A stretch of DNA of 64,000 bases, from positions 18,677,132 to 18,741,131 of the forward strand of contig OX393566.1 of the NCBI GenBank assembly GCA_947652115.1, written 5' to 3'. The position numbers were made by a program, and so were the translations under genes. A model generated the notes under the pieces. The model searched no databases. It was not told the DNA's origin and worked only from the letters and a program-made list of their open reading frames with translations. The stretch is from Blastomussa wellsi (taxonomy: Eukaryota; Cnidaria; Anthozoa; Scleractinia; Plerogyridae). This document shows positions 54,251 through 63,792 of this stretch, in pieces; position 1 is the first letter of the stretch, and each line of letters starts with the position of its first letter.

Positions 54251-54652
54251 TCAATTTGTGCATACGTGGTGTCCTAATAGTTCAAATGCATGATCTGATA
54301 CATGAGTATGAAATTTACAAACGTACGTTGCAAGCGAATCCCTCTTGGGTTCCGGATTCAGGTAATTAACCATCGCATTGATCTTCTGCCATCCAATCTC
54401 GTTCTTCTCTCTGATCTTTTGAGCATACTGTAACAACAACAAAACACGAGGATTAAAAACAAACCAAAACGGTAAACGACGACAACAACAACAACAACGA
54501 TAAAAACTTACGACGTATCGTCGGATCATTTCTAACAGCTCGTTAGGGAGAATGAATAAATAGTACCGAAAAAACAACGCTTTCCTCTGCACTGCTGTTA
54601 AGTTGCTTCTCTTTCCCCTTATTTCTTTACCGGAGGTCTTTTGATTTTCCAT
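54251..54652 (-). CDS. Small spliced viral early-type gene
   Basis: ATG at 54652 (MENQKTSGKEIRGKRSNLTA). Exon 54512-54652 ends GTC|GTAAGT; an 84-bp intron ends GTTACAG, and exon 54427 downward reads YAQKIREKNEIGWQKINAMV. Both sides are in phase. The 3' end is not certain: the frame is open to 54251, but a further splice near 54322 is possible. A TATAAAAGG box lies about 75-80 bp upstream of the ATG, in the promoter shared with the polymerase. Function unknown. Confidence 0.6.
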   Translation of the reverse strand: MENQKTSGKEIRGKRSNLTAVQRKALFFRYYLFILPNELLEMIRRYVVSFYRCCCCCRRLPFWFVFNPRVLLLLQYAQKIREKNEIGWQKINAMVNYLNPEPKRDSLATYVCKFHTHVSDHAFELLGHHVCTN

Positions 54653-54720
54653 TTCAAGGCAGAAATACACACAGACTACGATCGACTCGACGAGCGGACA
54701 AGTTTGAATTTGCCCACGTT

Positions 54721-54926
54721 CACGCCTTTTATACTTTTTGGTCGGATCGAAATGCACCAATCGGTGACAAGGTCAGACAAGGTTAGACATGGAATGAGGG
54801 GTGGGGGGGTGGGGGGGTAGGGGGTATTTGTAGTCAATCAATGGAGACAGGCACCGATTGGCGCCTTTCGATCCTCGTTGTGATTGGTGCCTTTCGATCC
54901 GTTCGAAAAGTATAAGAGGCGCGAAC
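54721..54926. promoter_or_regulatory. Mirrored divergent promoter of polymerase and opposite arm
   Basis: On the minus strand: GATTGGTGC, ATTTCGATCCG, AAAAGTATAAAAGGCGTGAACG (54721-54765). On the plus strand: GATTGGTGCCTTTCGATCCG, AAAAGTATAAGAGGCGCGAACG (54881-54926). A third partial module, CACCGATTGGCGCCTTTCGA, lies at 54853-54872. A G-run (54797-54825) separates the halves. The CCAAT-type box, TTTCGATCC and TATA are equally spaced in both directions. Confidence 0.8.
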
Positions 54927-54962
54927 GAAGGGCGCGTAATTCAAAAAACCTCAGATCTCGCG

Positions 54963-57900
54963 ATGTCCTCCAGACCACGTTCCAGATCATTGAGTCCTTC
55001 CCGTCAAAAGGTTGGGCGACCTTCGCGTTCTAGTTCTGTTCCGGCTTCGGCCCGTTCCTTTAGGAACGACAATCCTTTGGCTTCGGCCCGTTCCTTTAGG
55101 AACGACCCTCCTTTGGCTTCGGCCCGTTCCTTTAGGAACGAAAGAAAAAGATCTTTATCTGACAACGACGACGAATGGGTTCACGATCCTTCCCTCGCCG
55201 CCATGTTGAACAATGAACAACAACAAGTGGGTGGCGGTCCGCCATTGCTGGATTTTCAGCTACGTCCCGTGGGACCGCACAGGAACTGGCGCCAAGTCCT
55301 CGACCGCCAACGGTTCCAGGCTACGCTCTGCCAAAACAGGGACCCGACGCCTCGCGACGACTTGGGCCGAGAAGTGACCGAAGCCCTACGACGAACCATT
55401 CGTCACCAGATCGCCTCGGACTCCACCTTGCAGCCCCATTCCACCCTGCACTTCACACTGCAGTCAAACGCTTTCACGCACGCGTTCCAGTCCACATCTT
55501 TCACCGTGGAGGAGTTCGAGGATGGCAGTGATTGATTGGACATGTATCTCCATTCCCTCTCGGCCAAACTCAACTCCAACCAACAGTTTGAAGCAGATGA
55601 CTCTTTCACCGTGGAGACCACCTTCATCCGTACCCCTGGTAGAGGCAGTGGTCATGGTAAAAAGTACCGTCCCGGGCGCGAGGCGGTGGAAAAATTGTTG
55701 GCGCGAAAACAGTCTGTCGTCGTGGTCAAAAACGAAGACGAGTTGTGTTGTGCCAGAGCCATCGTCACCATGCGTGCCCGCGCAGACGAGGGGCCTCGTA
55801 GTTCAAACTACGAGAACTTGAGAAAAGGCCATCCCATCCAAACCTGTCTGGCTAAAGACTTACACCGACTGGCCGGTACCCGAAGGCCCTTGCGGTATTG
55901 CCGAACTCCAAAAGTTTCAAGCGGTTCTTCCCCGATACCAGATCAAGGTCATGTCCGTGGACAAACCCCACTGCATTGTCTTTGCGGGACCGTCTGCCCC
56001 CAAACAGATTCTCCTCCTCAAGGTCGACGCGCACTACCACGGGTGCAACTCTTTAAGCGGGTTCCTGTCAAAGTCGTATTACTGCCACGACTGCGATCGA
56101 GGCTACGATCACGATGACATCGACCATCATCCCTGCAAAGGCAAATGGTGCCATTCGTGCGAGAAGACCAAGTGCCCGGACTTTACCTCGGCCAAAGCTG
56201 ATTTTCCACCCGGTACGTTCCCACAACCCTCTCTTGCCTGCCACCTATGCCATCGTCGTTTCTTTGGACAGAGCTGCTTCTCTTCTCATCTGAAAGAAAC
56301 CAAGACGTGCCGTTCCTTGTGCGCAACCAAGAAAAAGTGTCTTTCCTGTTGCAAGACCTACGACGCTGCCTCCAAAGAAAAGAAAAGCAGAAAGCGATAC
56401 AAACACAAGTGCGGGTGGGACAAGTGCCGTTTCTGCGAAAAAAAGGTGGAGCTGGCCTCCCACAAATGCTACATCCAACCCTTGGACCCTGAGGAGGACG
56501 AGCCCAAATTGATGAAGGTACCTCTGGTTGAAGTGGGTACGCGCGCCATCGTGGAGATGGACGAGGACGGTCAAGCGTGGGTGGAAAAACCGAAACCCCT
56601 CTTCGTGTACGCGGACTACGAAGCCGTCACCGACACCGACGGTGTTCAGACACCCATCCTCGTGTGTGTAGAGCCGGAAGACGAGGAAGACACCCTCTCC
56701 TTCTACGGTCCATCATGCACCGTGGACTTGATGGAATACCTGGACGGGTTGACGATTGACGAATACGGAGACACGCGCAAAGTCATCTGCGTCTTCCATA
56801 ATTTCAAAGGGTACGATGGCATGTTCGTGTTGAAGTACTTGTACGACACCCATCGTACCGTGGAAAACCAGATCAACATCGGGACCAAAGTGCTCTCCCT
56901 CTCCACGGGTGACATCAAGTTCGTGGACTCCCTCTGCTTCCTGCCGTTCCCGCTGTCAGCCTTTCCCGACACCTTCGGCATCACCGAACAGTGTAAGGGT
57001 TTCTTCCCGCATCTCTTCAACACCGCCGACCATCAAGATTACGAAGGACCGATGCCACCCGCAGACACCTATGACCAAGAAGGCATGTCTGCGAAAGTCA
57101 AAGCTGCGTTCGAGACGTGGTACGCCGACAAGGTCGCCAACGACTACCACTTCGTCCAACCCCGGCCGAAAAGCCACCGCCAAACTCATGCTGAACTCGT
57201 TCTGGGGCAAATTCGGAGAAAACCTAGACAAACCCACCACCGTTGCCATCTCCACACCTGCCGCACTCTTCGAAGCCGTCTCCAACCCGCTGTGGAACAT
57301 CCGCCAGATCAGCATCTGCAACGACAAAGTGTTGGAAGTACTGTACACCAACATGGCTTCAAACCAGGTCGACAACGGGAAGACAAACGTCTTCGTAGCC
57401 GCCTTCACCACCTGCTGGGCGCGTTTAAAACTCTATTCCTACCTAGAGAAACTCACCACCCAAGTCATCTACTTCGACACGGACTCTGTGGTGTACAAGT
57501 GGAAACCGGGTCTTGTAGACATCCCCTTGGGCGACTACCTGGGAGACATGACCGACGAACTCGAAGATCACAGACGACCCGACGACTACATCACAGAGTT
57601 CGTGTCGGGTGGTCCCAAAAACTACGGCTTCGTGTCCGACCAGGGTCAAGTCTGTTGCAAGGTGCGAGGGTTCTCCCTGAAATCCGTACGTGGTTCCGCG
57701 CAACTCAACTACGAGATACTCAAGCGGAACCTGCTGGAGGAACTCACAGATCCCCAAGGAGTTCGCAGAGACGTGGAGGTCACCAACCCGCACTTTTTCA
57801 CACGGGATCCTGCCCCGAAACGCCTGAAAGTATCCCCACGAACCAAACAGTACGGTCTAGTCTTCGATAAGAGGGTGGTCGACTTTGAAACCTTCACGTC

Positions 57901-57973
57901 CTACCCGTACGGCTACAAGCACGATTTGGACGAGCACGACGTGGAGATGGCCGAGCTACTTTGCGAGTTGTAA
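54963..57973 (+). pseudogene. Protein-primed DNA polymerase B, broken and internally deleted
   Basis: ATG at 54963 (MSSRPRSRSLSPSRQKVGRP). N-terminal Ser/Arg-rich tail with three 12-residue repeats; then TGA at 55533-55535, a frameshift near 55870, a Cys/His-rich region, Exo I (FVYADYEAV), Exo II (HNFKGYDGMFV), and a break near 57160. Sequence resumes with the Lys/Asn motif (KLMLNSFWGKFG), motif C (YFDTDSVVY) and KNYGF, to a stop at 57971-57973. Exo III, motif A (SLYP type) and the region between are absent, a deletion of probably over 1 kb. Copy is inactive. This family replicates Polintons and adintoviruses from a protein primer. Confidence 0.85.
55043..55150 (+). repeat. Three 36-bp in-frame repeats in the polymerase N-terminus
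   Basis: Units start at 55043, 55079 and 55115 and encode SARSFRN-type peptides. Each contains the palindrome CGTTCCTTTAGGAACG. Confidence 0.85.
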
Positions 57974-58111
57974 ATATTGTAAATAGTTCCGTGCGTTTCA
58001 TTTGTAAATAGTTCCGGCGACAATGAGTCGGGGTGGCACCCCGATGATACCCTTTTCCGCTCTTTTCGCTAGGTCAGGGATCCCAACACGAGTCGTGGGT
58101 AACCAATCCCC

Positions 58112-58141
58112 GAGGAGTGCCCCATCTAGCGAAAGGACTGG
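58112..58141 (-). repeat. Right 30-bp inverted repeat of viral element
   Basis: Exact reverse complement of 42510-42539. It begins 139 bp after the polymerase stop and is followed by GATGACAG twice in tandem. Confidence 0.7.
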
Positions 58142-58149
58142 ATGACAGG

Positions 58150-58602
58150 ATGACAGAATCGTACGAAATGGTTGAGTCCTACATTCGCGGTTATCATGTA
58201 TACAAAGATGCGGCTGGCTGAGATCCACAACTAAATGAGGAAAGGGCCCTTAAACGCGAGCCAAAGAACATCAAGGACGTGAATGCGGTTGCTTTAGTAA
58301 GGCCTAATTTAGAAGATTGCAGTCTTGAAACCACAGCCAAGGAACACGCTAACACAGTGTCTGGATTCGATGAGATACTTGGTCACATTCCTTTGAGGAT
58401 GGCTGAATTTGTCACCAAGTTTTTAAAGCGCGGAACAAACAAAGGGAAAGCCATCATAACGGGTAATCCTGTCAACAGAGGAGCTGGGTACGGCATGGAA
58501 ATTCCTTGTAAATACGTTTTTTATGGTGATGTTGAAACATCTTTACCGTGGCTCAAGTCCAAGCTTGATTATCTGGGATACAGTGTTTGGTACAATCAGT
58601 GA
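58150..58602 (+). pseudogene. HIRAN-domain protein, one in-frame stop
   Basis: ATG at 58150 (MTESYEMVESYIRGYHVYKD). The frame has TGA at 58219-58221, then ERALKREPKNIKDVNAVALV, GHIPLRMAEFVTKFL and NRGAGYGMEIPCKYVFYGD, ending at 58602. The REP-N...D-NAV and GHIP motifs are those of HIRAN domains, which bind 3' ends of single-stranded DNA in HLTF-type remodellers; short HIRAN proteins are common in cnidarian genomes. It starts 9 bp beyond the viral inverted repeat, with other composition than the virus. The stop is probably a nonsense change; a start after it is possible. Confidence 0.7.
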
Positions 58603-59188
58603 TTGAAAACAGAAACAAGAAGTAAAGTAGACCATGACGAACGTGGCCATAACTAGCCCCTTCACAGACATTTATTTCTTTCCTAAGATATTGGCGAGCG
58701 CCAATATCTTACGAAAAAAAAAACGTCCGTGAACAGGCTAGGCCATAATTAACGTGACACTACAAATGTTTCGTCGGACTCTTGTTAATGTCAAACGAAC
58801 GGACAGCTTGCTTTGCCGCGGACAAACTGAAATTTGTAAAAAGCGATCCCCGCTGTTCTGTTGCTCTGTTAAAGGTCATATTTTTGTTGATTTATTGAAA
58901 AGACAAATTTCATTGCAAAGAGTCAATTACGTACATGGTGTGTCTGCTTATGAGAGAGCGTAAACAAAAGAAAAATCCAATTTTCATTTTCAAAAGTGTC
59001 CGCGTCCGCATACGAGAGAGTGTCCGTTTACGGGAATGTGTAAATAGAAAGTTTGACTGAGAGGTAAAAATGGGGATTTAAAAAGCCGTCCGTAAGTAGA
59101 GCTGTCCGCTTACGAGAGTGTCTGTTTGCGGAGAGTTGACTGTACAAATATTTCCCAATCTCCCACCCCCTCGGGGATGCGATTTCTG
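58603..59188. other. Gene-free; foldback and short repeats
   Basis: Contains the foldback at 58645-58752 and GTCCGCWTACGAGAGTGTCYG-like words at about 58997 and 59107. From 59160 it has a TCCCCACCTTGTCCCGGGGT segment shared with the repeat at 17440-17500. Confidence 0.6.
58645..58752. repeat. Foldback (palindromic) element, ~108 bp
   Basis: A perfect 13-bp core, TAAGATATTGGCG / CGCCAATATCTTA with a 2-base loop at 58684-58711, is flanked by imperfect arms: GGCCATAACTAGCCCCTTCA on the left against GAACAGGCTAGGCCATAATT on the right. Confidence 0.75.
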
Positions 59189-62026
59189 TCAAATCCCCTT
59201 CTTTTCCCGACTAATCCCCACCTTGTCCCGGGGTGGGGGATTACATTGACTCCTGCATAAGACCAGATAGGGATGTTTACGTTTGACCAAGTTCTTCATC
59301 ACAGGGAGAGTGTCAGAAAAGAAAACGTTAAGACATGAAAGTTTTTCACAAAGTTGATGTCCACCTTGACGAAGAAGAGTTGGATTATCGAAAACCTGCG
59401 AGTTGTGCCCGATTAAAACAGTTTGAATATTGTCATCGCTTTTCACACGCCGAACAGTTTTCTCTAAGTAGATCAGGAAATTTTCCAGTGTCTTTCCAAG
59501 TGAGACAGTTTCGAGTGGTTGATTATCTTTGAACAGGGTCCTGACGCCTCTGACTGTTCGGACACTTAAACCATTTACCCTTGTAGCATGAATATCTACA
59601 CCCCTCAAAGGCAATACATAGTCGTTGAAACAGTGCAAACCTGATTGATCAACTGCTGAAAGTTGGCATATTTCTGCGGTTTTTCCAGACGTGTTGGTTT
59701 CAATATCGTAAATGATGAAATTGTAAACAGTGTTTCTTTCATAGGGAAATTTCTCCGCTAATGGTCTGATCGTTAATTCAGGAATGCATGTCTCAAAGTT
59801 TTTCAGCTCCTCACAATACTCATCAAAACTTCTCTCCAAAGCTTTCCTTAAGCCATCACCATAGAGATCTTTGCCATAGGGTAAGTCAGAGTGTTTATAG
59901 TTAATAGGGTCTTTCTTGGCACCACACCATGATTCATTACAATTTTTGTGGTCTCCAAACGAATGTGGTAGAATGATTTTTAAGGATTTTTGGAGGGCTG
60001 GTGGATTTCCCTTATTTTGAGACACGCTATAAGAAAAACATTTGACCAAGTAGTTGATAACTTTCTGTGAGAGAGTTGATAAATTTACAAATTTCCCACG
60101 GTGGCTTAGGTTATATAGCCTTGTAGTAAGGGATCTTTTGGCATGCACAATGTCTGTCCACTTTTCTACACTTATATGTGCAGCTGTTGTGGAGTCTTCA
60201 TCCCCAACGTAAACAGAGAGTTTGACATTAGAATTTAGGCTTTCAGTAAATAAATGGACTGCTGCCATAGGCTCCATTGCTTTTGATGATGCGGTATGAT
60301 TGAGTCGACAATTGTGTTGCTTGGCTTGTTTTCCAGTTTTTTTAGCATTTGTGCAAACCCTGCAGGATTTTGTTCTCGTAGTATAATCCATAACCTTCCC
60401 ATAAGTTAAACCCATGACTGCAGCATGACCGGTTGACGAGTTATGCCCCTTTCCCCGTTTTTGCCAACCCATGTCATATGAGCAGGGGATATTGATGCAG
60501 CGTTGGTCATCTTCTTTTACACCCTTTTTGATGGCAGCATTTCTTTCTTCTGACATTGCAGTTTTGCAACTTTTTTTTGTTACTTGCTCTACTGCATGCC
60601 CAATCTCATTTTCTCTACTCTTGAAAGTTACTGGATTCATAGAGGGAATATTTAATGTACACAGTAAATTATTTAGGTGAGTTTCACCGATTCCTGTATG
60701 TAGACACCCAAGAACAGCTCTTGAATTAACATCCTGAGTGAGTGGACCTCTTTGACCGCTCCTGTGTTCACTGGAGGTCTTGACAACATTCTCTTTACCA
60801 CACACTGCACGGGTAACTGAGAACACTGAGGCTAACCCACACTTCTTTTCTGCAAAACTGATAACATTTCAAAATGCACTGAGTGGAATTTGTGATCTGT
60901 GGAAAATTTACAATTGTTTGTTTGTTCCAAATTTACCAAGAACATTTTTGTTACTAACAAAAGACAAACAGTTGTGTGATGCTTGTTATGGGGTAATTAT
61001 GAGAGTAAGGGTTCCAGAACGTGCCCAAAAATTTAAGGACCAACCGGAGATTTTTTTATGGCTGATTACATGTGGACCCATATTAGACGTTTTGTAATGT
61101 ATTGAAGATATACATGTATAATCACCCTCATGACTGTTTTTTGGAAATCTGTTAATTTTATAGCCATAAAGCTGTGTGTACTTGCCATAAAACTGAGAAT
61201 TTATTTTTGACTTTTCTTTAGTGTTGATTTTCATTGGGCAGAAAAATGTTTCTTCTCACCTGCTTTACAGTGCTGACAACATTTCATTGAACTTCTCAAA
61301 ACATCCAAGTCCACAATTCTACTCCCATGTGGAATGCAATTTTCCTTCTTTATTGGTTTCTGATAAAAATTCAAAACTTGTACGTTTTAATGGTAATTAT
61401 TAGGTTGAAACTGCGACAAAAAATTTGTTGGAATTTTAAAATGAAATGTCAAAATGCTCAGGTATAATCATGTTGACGAGATAATTTGCTATGAACGACC
61501 GCTGTGGTATAATACAAAAGTTCAAATTGGTAACTGTTTCAGAGTAAAGAAAGTCTTGATAAAGCCCGGTCTTAAAACTGTTAGGGAATTGCGAAAAACA
61601 AGATTTAAACCACACCTGACTTAAACGGGTCTCTCTTTTCTTCGGTGGGGACCAATCTTCGACCATTCCTTGAAACTCTAATTTCCTCTTTGCCCTCCAC
61701 TCCTGTATCCCACGAGTCCTGTCCATGTTTTTACTTCGAGTGGGTTTCTTTCGTGAGAACCGACCGTTCTCGTCACGCAATGGTGGTTGTGTTTCCGGTG
61801 TCAGTTGGGCCTTTGCAGACTCTCCAGCTGTTTTCAGTGTTTCATCGCCCGGGGAACTCAAAGCGAAACCTCCGACCATAAAAAGTACACCGCGACCACT
61901 CTGCGACTTCCTTCGCGTACGATCACGACCTTCTTCTCTCTCTGATGTTGGGGCGATAAATGCTGCGAATTGGCTTCTCAGTTTAACCACGTCAGGAGAA
62001 GACGAAAGAAGTGTATTTTTAAACAT
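59189..62026 (-). CDS. Mutator-domain transposase-like protein fused to DEDDh exonuclease
   Basis: Exon 1 at 61616-62026 (ATG 62026, MFKNTLLSSSPDVVKL) ends CAG|GTGTGG. A short exon at 61260-61359 encodes CCQHCKA. The main frame, 59189-60826, has QRGPLTQDVNSRAVLG, GWQKRGKGHNSSTGHAAVMG, CRLNHTASSKAMEP and HSFGDHKNCNESWC, matching the Mutator-like domain of cnidarian transposon proteins. Then come Exo I (IIYDIETNTSGK) and Exo II (LIGHNSQVFDNP). The frame leaves coding sense near 59265, where a dispersed repeat interrupts; Exo III would lie beyond. Exon boundaries between 60826 and 61260 are uncertain. Possibly a transposon protein or a tamed host gene. Confidence 0.65.
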
Positions 62027-63448
62027 ATTTCCAGGCGTTTTTTGATGAACACTTGTTCAGGACAAAAAGGATAGCGGTAAGTGAAACGCGACTTGCGATA
62101 AAAGTCTCGCCGCCATGTTTGTTTTGTTTTTTCTTTGCTTTAAATACTCGCGCGCTCGCGCCATTCGTACCCATGCTTCGCGCGCCAAAAAACTATATAG
62201 AGCCACCTTAATTTGCGCCTGCGTAAAAGAGATAACGCCCGAGACCCTTTGCTCGGTCGTGTTTTGATCAAAGACGCCTTGTTAATTTCACGCAACCGCT
62301 TGGAGAAAAGGTAAAAATGACGAGGGAAAAACTTTACATTCTAGTTAGAAAATTAGCGAAATAGAAAGCCAAAATATTATAGTTTAATATTTCAGAGGTA
62401 CATTGAGTACTTTTTCCGTAGAGAATCAGCACGATGTTAAAATATTCGAAAATTACACTCGATTTGAGTGGGGCGTTGAAGTAGGCGTGGTCACTATTTG
62501 TACCCCATGAGTTTGATATGACATTATATTCCAGCACATAAATCTGGTCAAATAGAACAGGCGCCAGAAAAGGTTTTTGAAAATAGTTTGAGGGCGCAGA
62601 TCAGTGTACCACGTGGCCATTTTAATTTTACTGTTACCATTTCAAAATTTTGTGAAAAGTTTTTAAATTCTATTTTCAATTTTTACGTTCATTTCTTCTT
62701 TTCAAGATTATTTCCTGAGCTAAATTCAGCATTTAGCTTTCCTTTATTCTATGATTTCCTTCGGTATAATTCCTTTCTGTATTTTGCAATTATTCAATTC
62801 TTCTCCGTTCCAGGTTTGCTTTCGGTATTCGGTCTTTTGCATTCTGTAATTTTCTAGCCTCGATTCCATGTTTGATTCCCGGATTTTGCTATTATGCTTG
62901 TTGCGATATTACCTCGATATTTGTACATTCAAGGATAGTTTCCGTCGATTTTGATGTATTCTGATATCTTAATTCATTTCCAAGATTCAGAGTTTCGTAT
63001 TTCTTTTTCTTTTTATTTTATTTTATCTCGGATTCAAGGTAGTTTGAACTTTGATTGTCGTCCGTGTATTTCCTTCTTGAGCTCGTCTAATTGGTATTGT
63101 TATTCCTTCGTCTTCTGATCCTACTCTTGTCTCGGTAAAGATCCACTGTTTAATATTCATTCTTTGTACTAGGTGGTTTAATACAGTTTCTGTAATCTAT
63201 TATGACTATTTGTCTTCTGGTTTCTCTCATCTCTATTTTGTATTTTGCAATTGTATTGCCTCGATCCCATGATAAGCGCGATGGGGCTCGATCCTAAGCT
63301 CGATCCCACGATCTGCTGTGCCCCAGTGGGAACGAGGTCAACCTCGGTCAACTGTTGGTTGGGAACGAGGTAACTGGAGAGGAGACTGAGCCTGAGGTCA
63401 CGTGATCATAATGAGGGCGGCCATTTTTGAAAAGAAAATCGTCCTAAA
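62027..63448. other. No gene recognised
   Basis: Promoter region of the minus-strand gene, then AT-rich, pyrimidine-biased sequence. GAGCCACCTTAA at about 62200 resembles the transposon-end-like word at 15702. A direct repeat, CTCGATCC and AACGAGGT, occurs at about 63295-63372. Confidence 0.45.
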
Positions 63449-63792
63449 ATGAATTTAGAGGAAATCGTTAGAGAGGAATTCATAATAGACCTTCTCAAAA
63501 GGAAGTTTTCGTACAAGGCCATAAGTGAAACACTTGAAGAACTTTATCCTGGTAAGTTGTGCGCGTTTAGCTAGTGTTTTTAGCTGTAGTATATTGAGGT
63601 CTTTATCTACGAGTTAAACTTATGTTTATGCACTGGTTTATGTCACTTCTATTGTCTTGGTTGATAGAGATCCGGGGACTTAGTTCAAGAAGTATCAGAA
63701 GATACTGCAAAGAGAGAGACATTAATGTCTCAGCCTTACGCTGGGTTTCAGAGGAATGTCTAGAGGAAATGGTAGTAAGAAACGTCGAACAG
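63449..63792 (+). CDS. First two exons of an integrase-type transposon or host gene
   Basis: Exon 63449-63551 (ATG, MNLEEIVREEFIIDLLKRKF) ends CCTG|GTAAGT. Exon 63668-63792 follows TTGATAG, reads GLSSRSIRRYCKERDINVSA and ends CAG|GTATCC; phases match. The helix-turn-helix-like start (KAISETLEELYP...RSIRRYC) resembles the N-terminus of cnidarian proteins that go on to a retroviral-type integrase domain. That domain would lie beyond the window, so this is an inference. Confidence 0.6.

Larger units (their letters stand above)
42510..58141. mobile_element. Polinton/adintovirus-type endogenous virus, degraded
   Basis: 15,632 bp between perfect 30-bp inverted repeats, the usual Polinton size. Minus-strand genes include integrase, penton-like, hexon-like, adenain-type protease, FtsK/HerA packaging ATPase, small basic proteins and phospholipase A2. 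Plus strand: protein-primed DNA polymerase B. This set defines the Polinton/adintovirus group. Hexon, penton, integrase and polymerase genes are broken. No 6-bp target duplication was found next to the inverted repeats, and similarity between the ends stops after 30 bp, so one or both ends may be rearranged. Confidence 0.85.

Noticed and set aside
59160..59265. Coding continuation of the exonuclease fusion into TCCCCACC-rich sequence
   Set aside because: The same sequence occurs as a dispersed repeat at 17440-17500; it is an insertion, not exon.
62588..62857. Hydrophobic 89-codon frame
   Set aside because: Phe/Leu-rich translation of pyrimidine-rich DNA; no further support.
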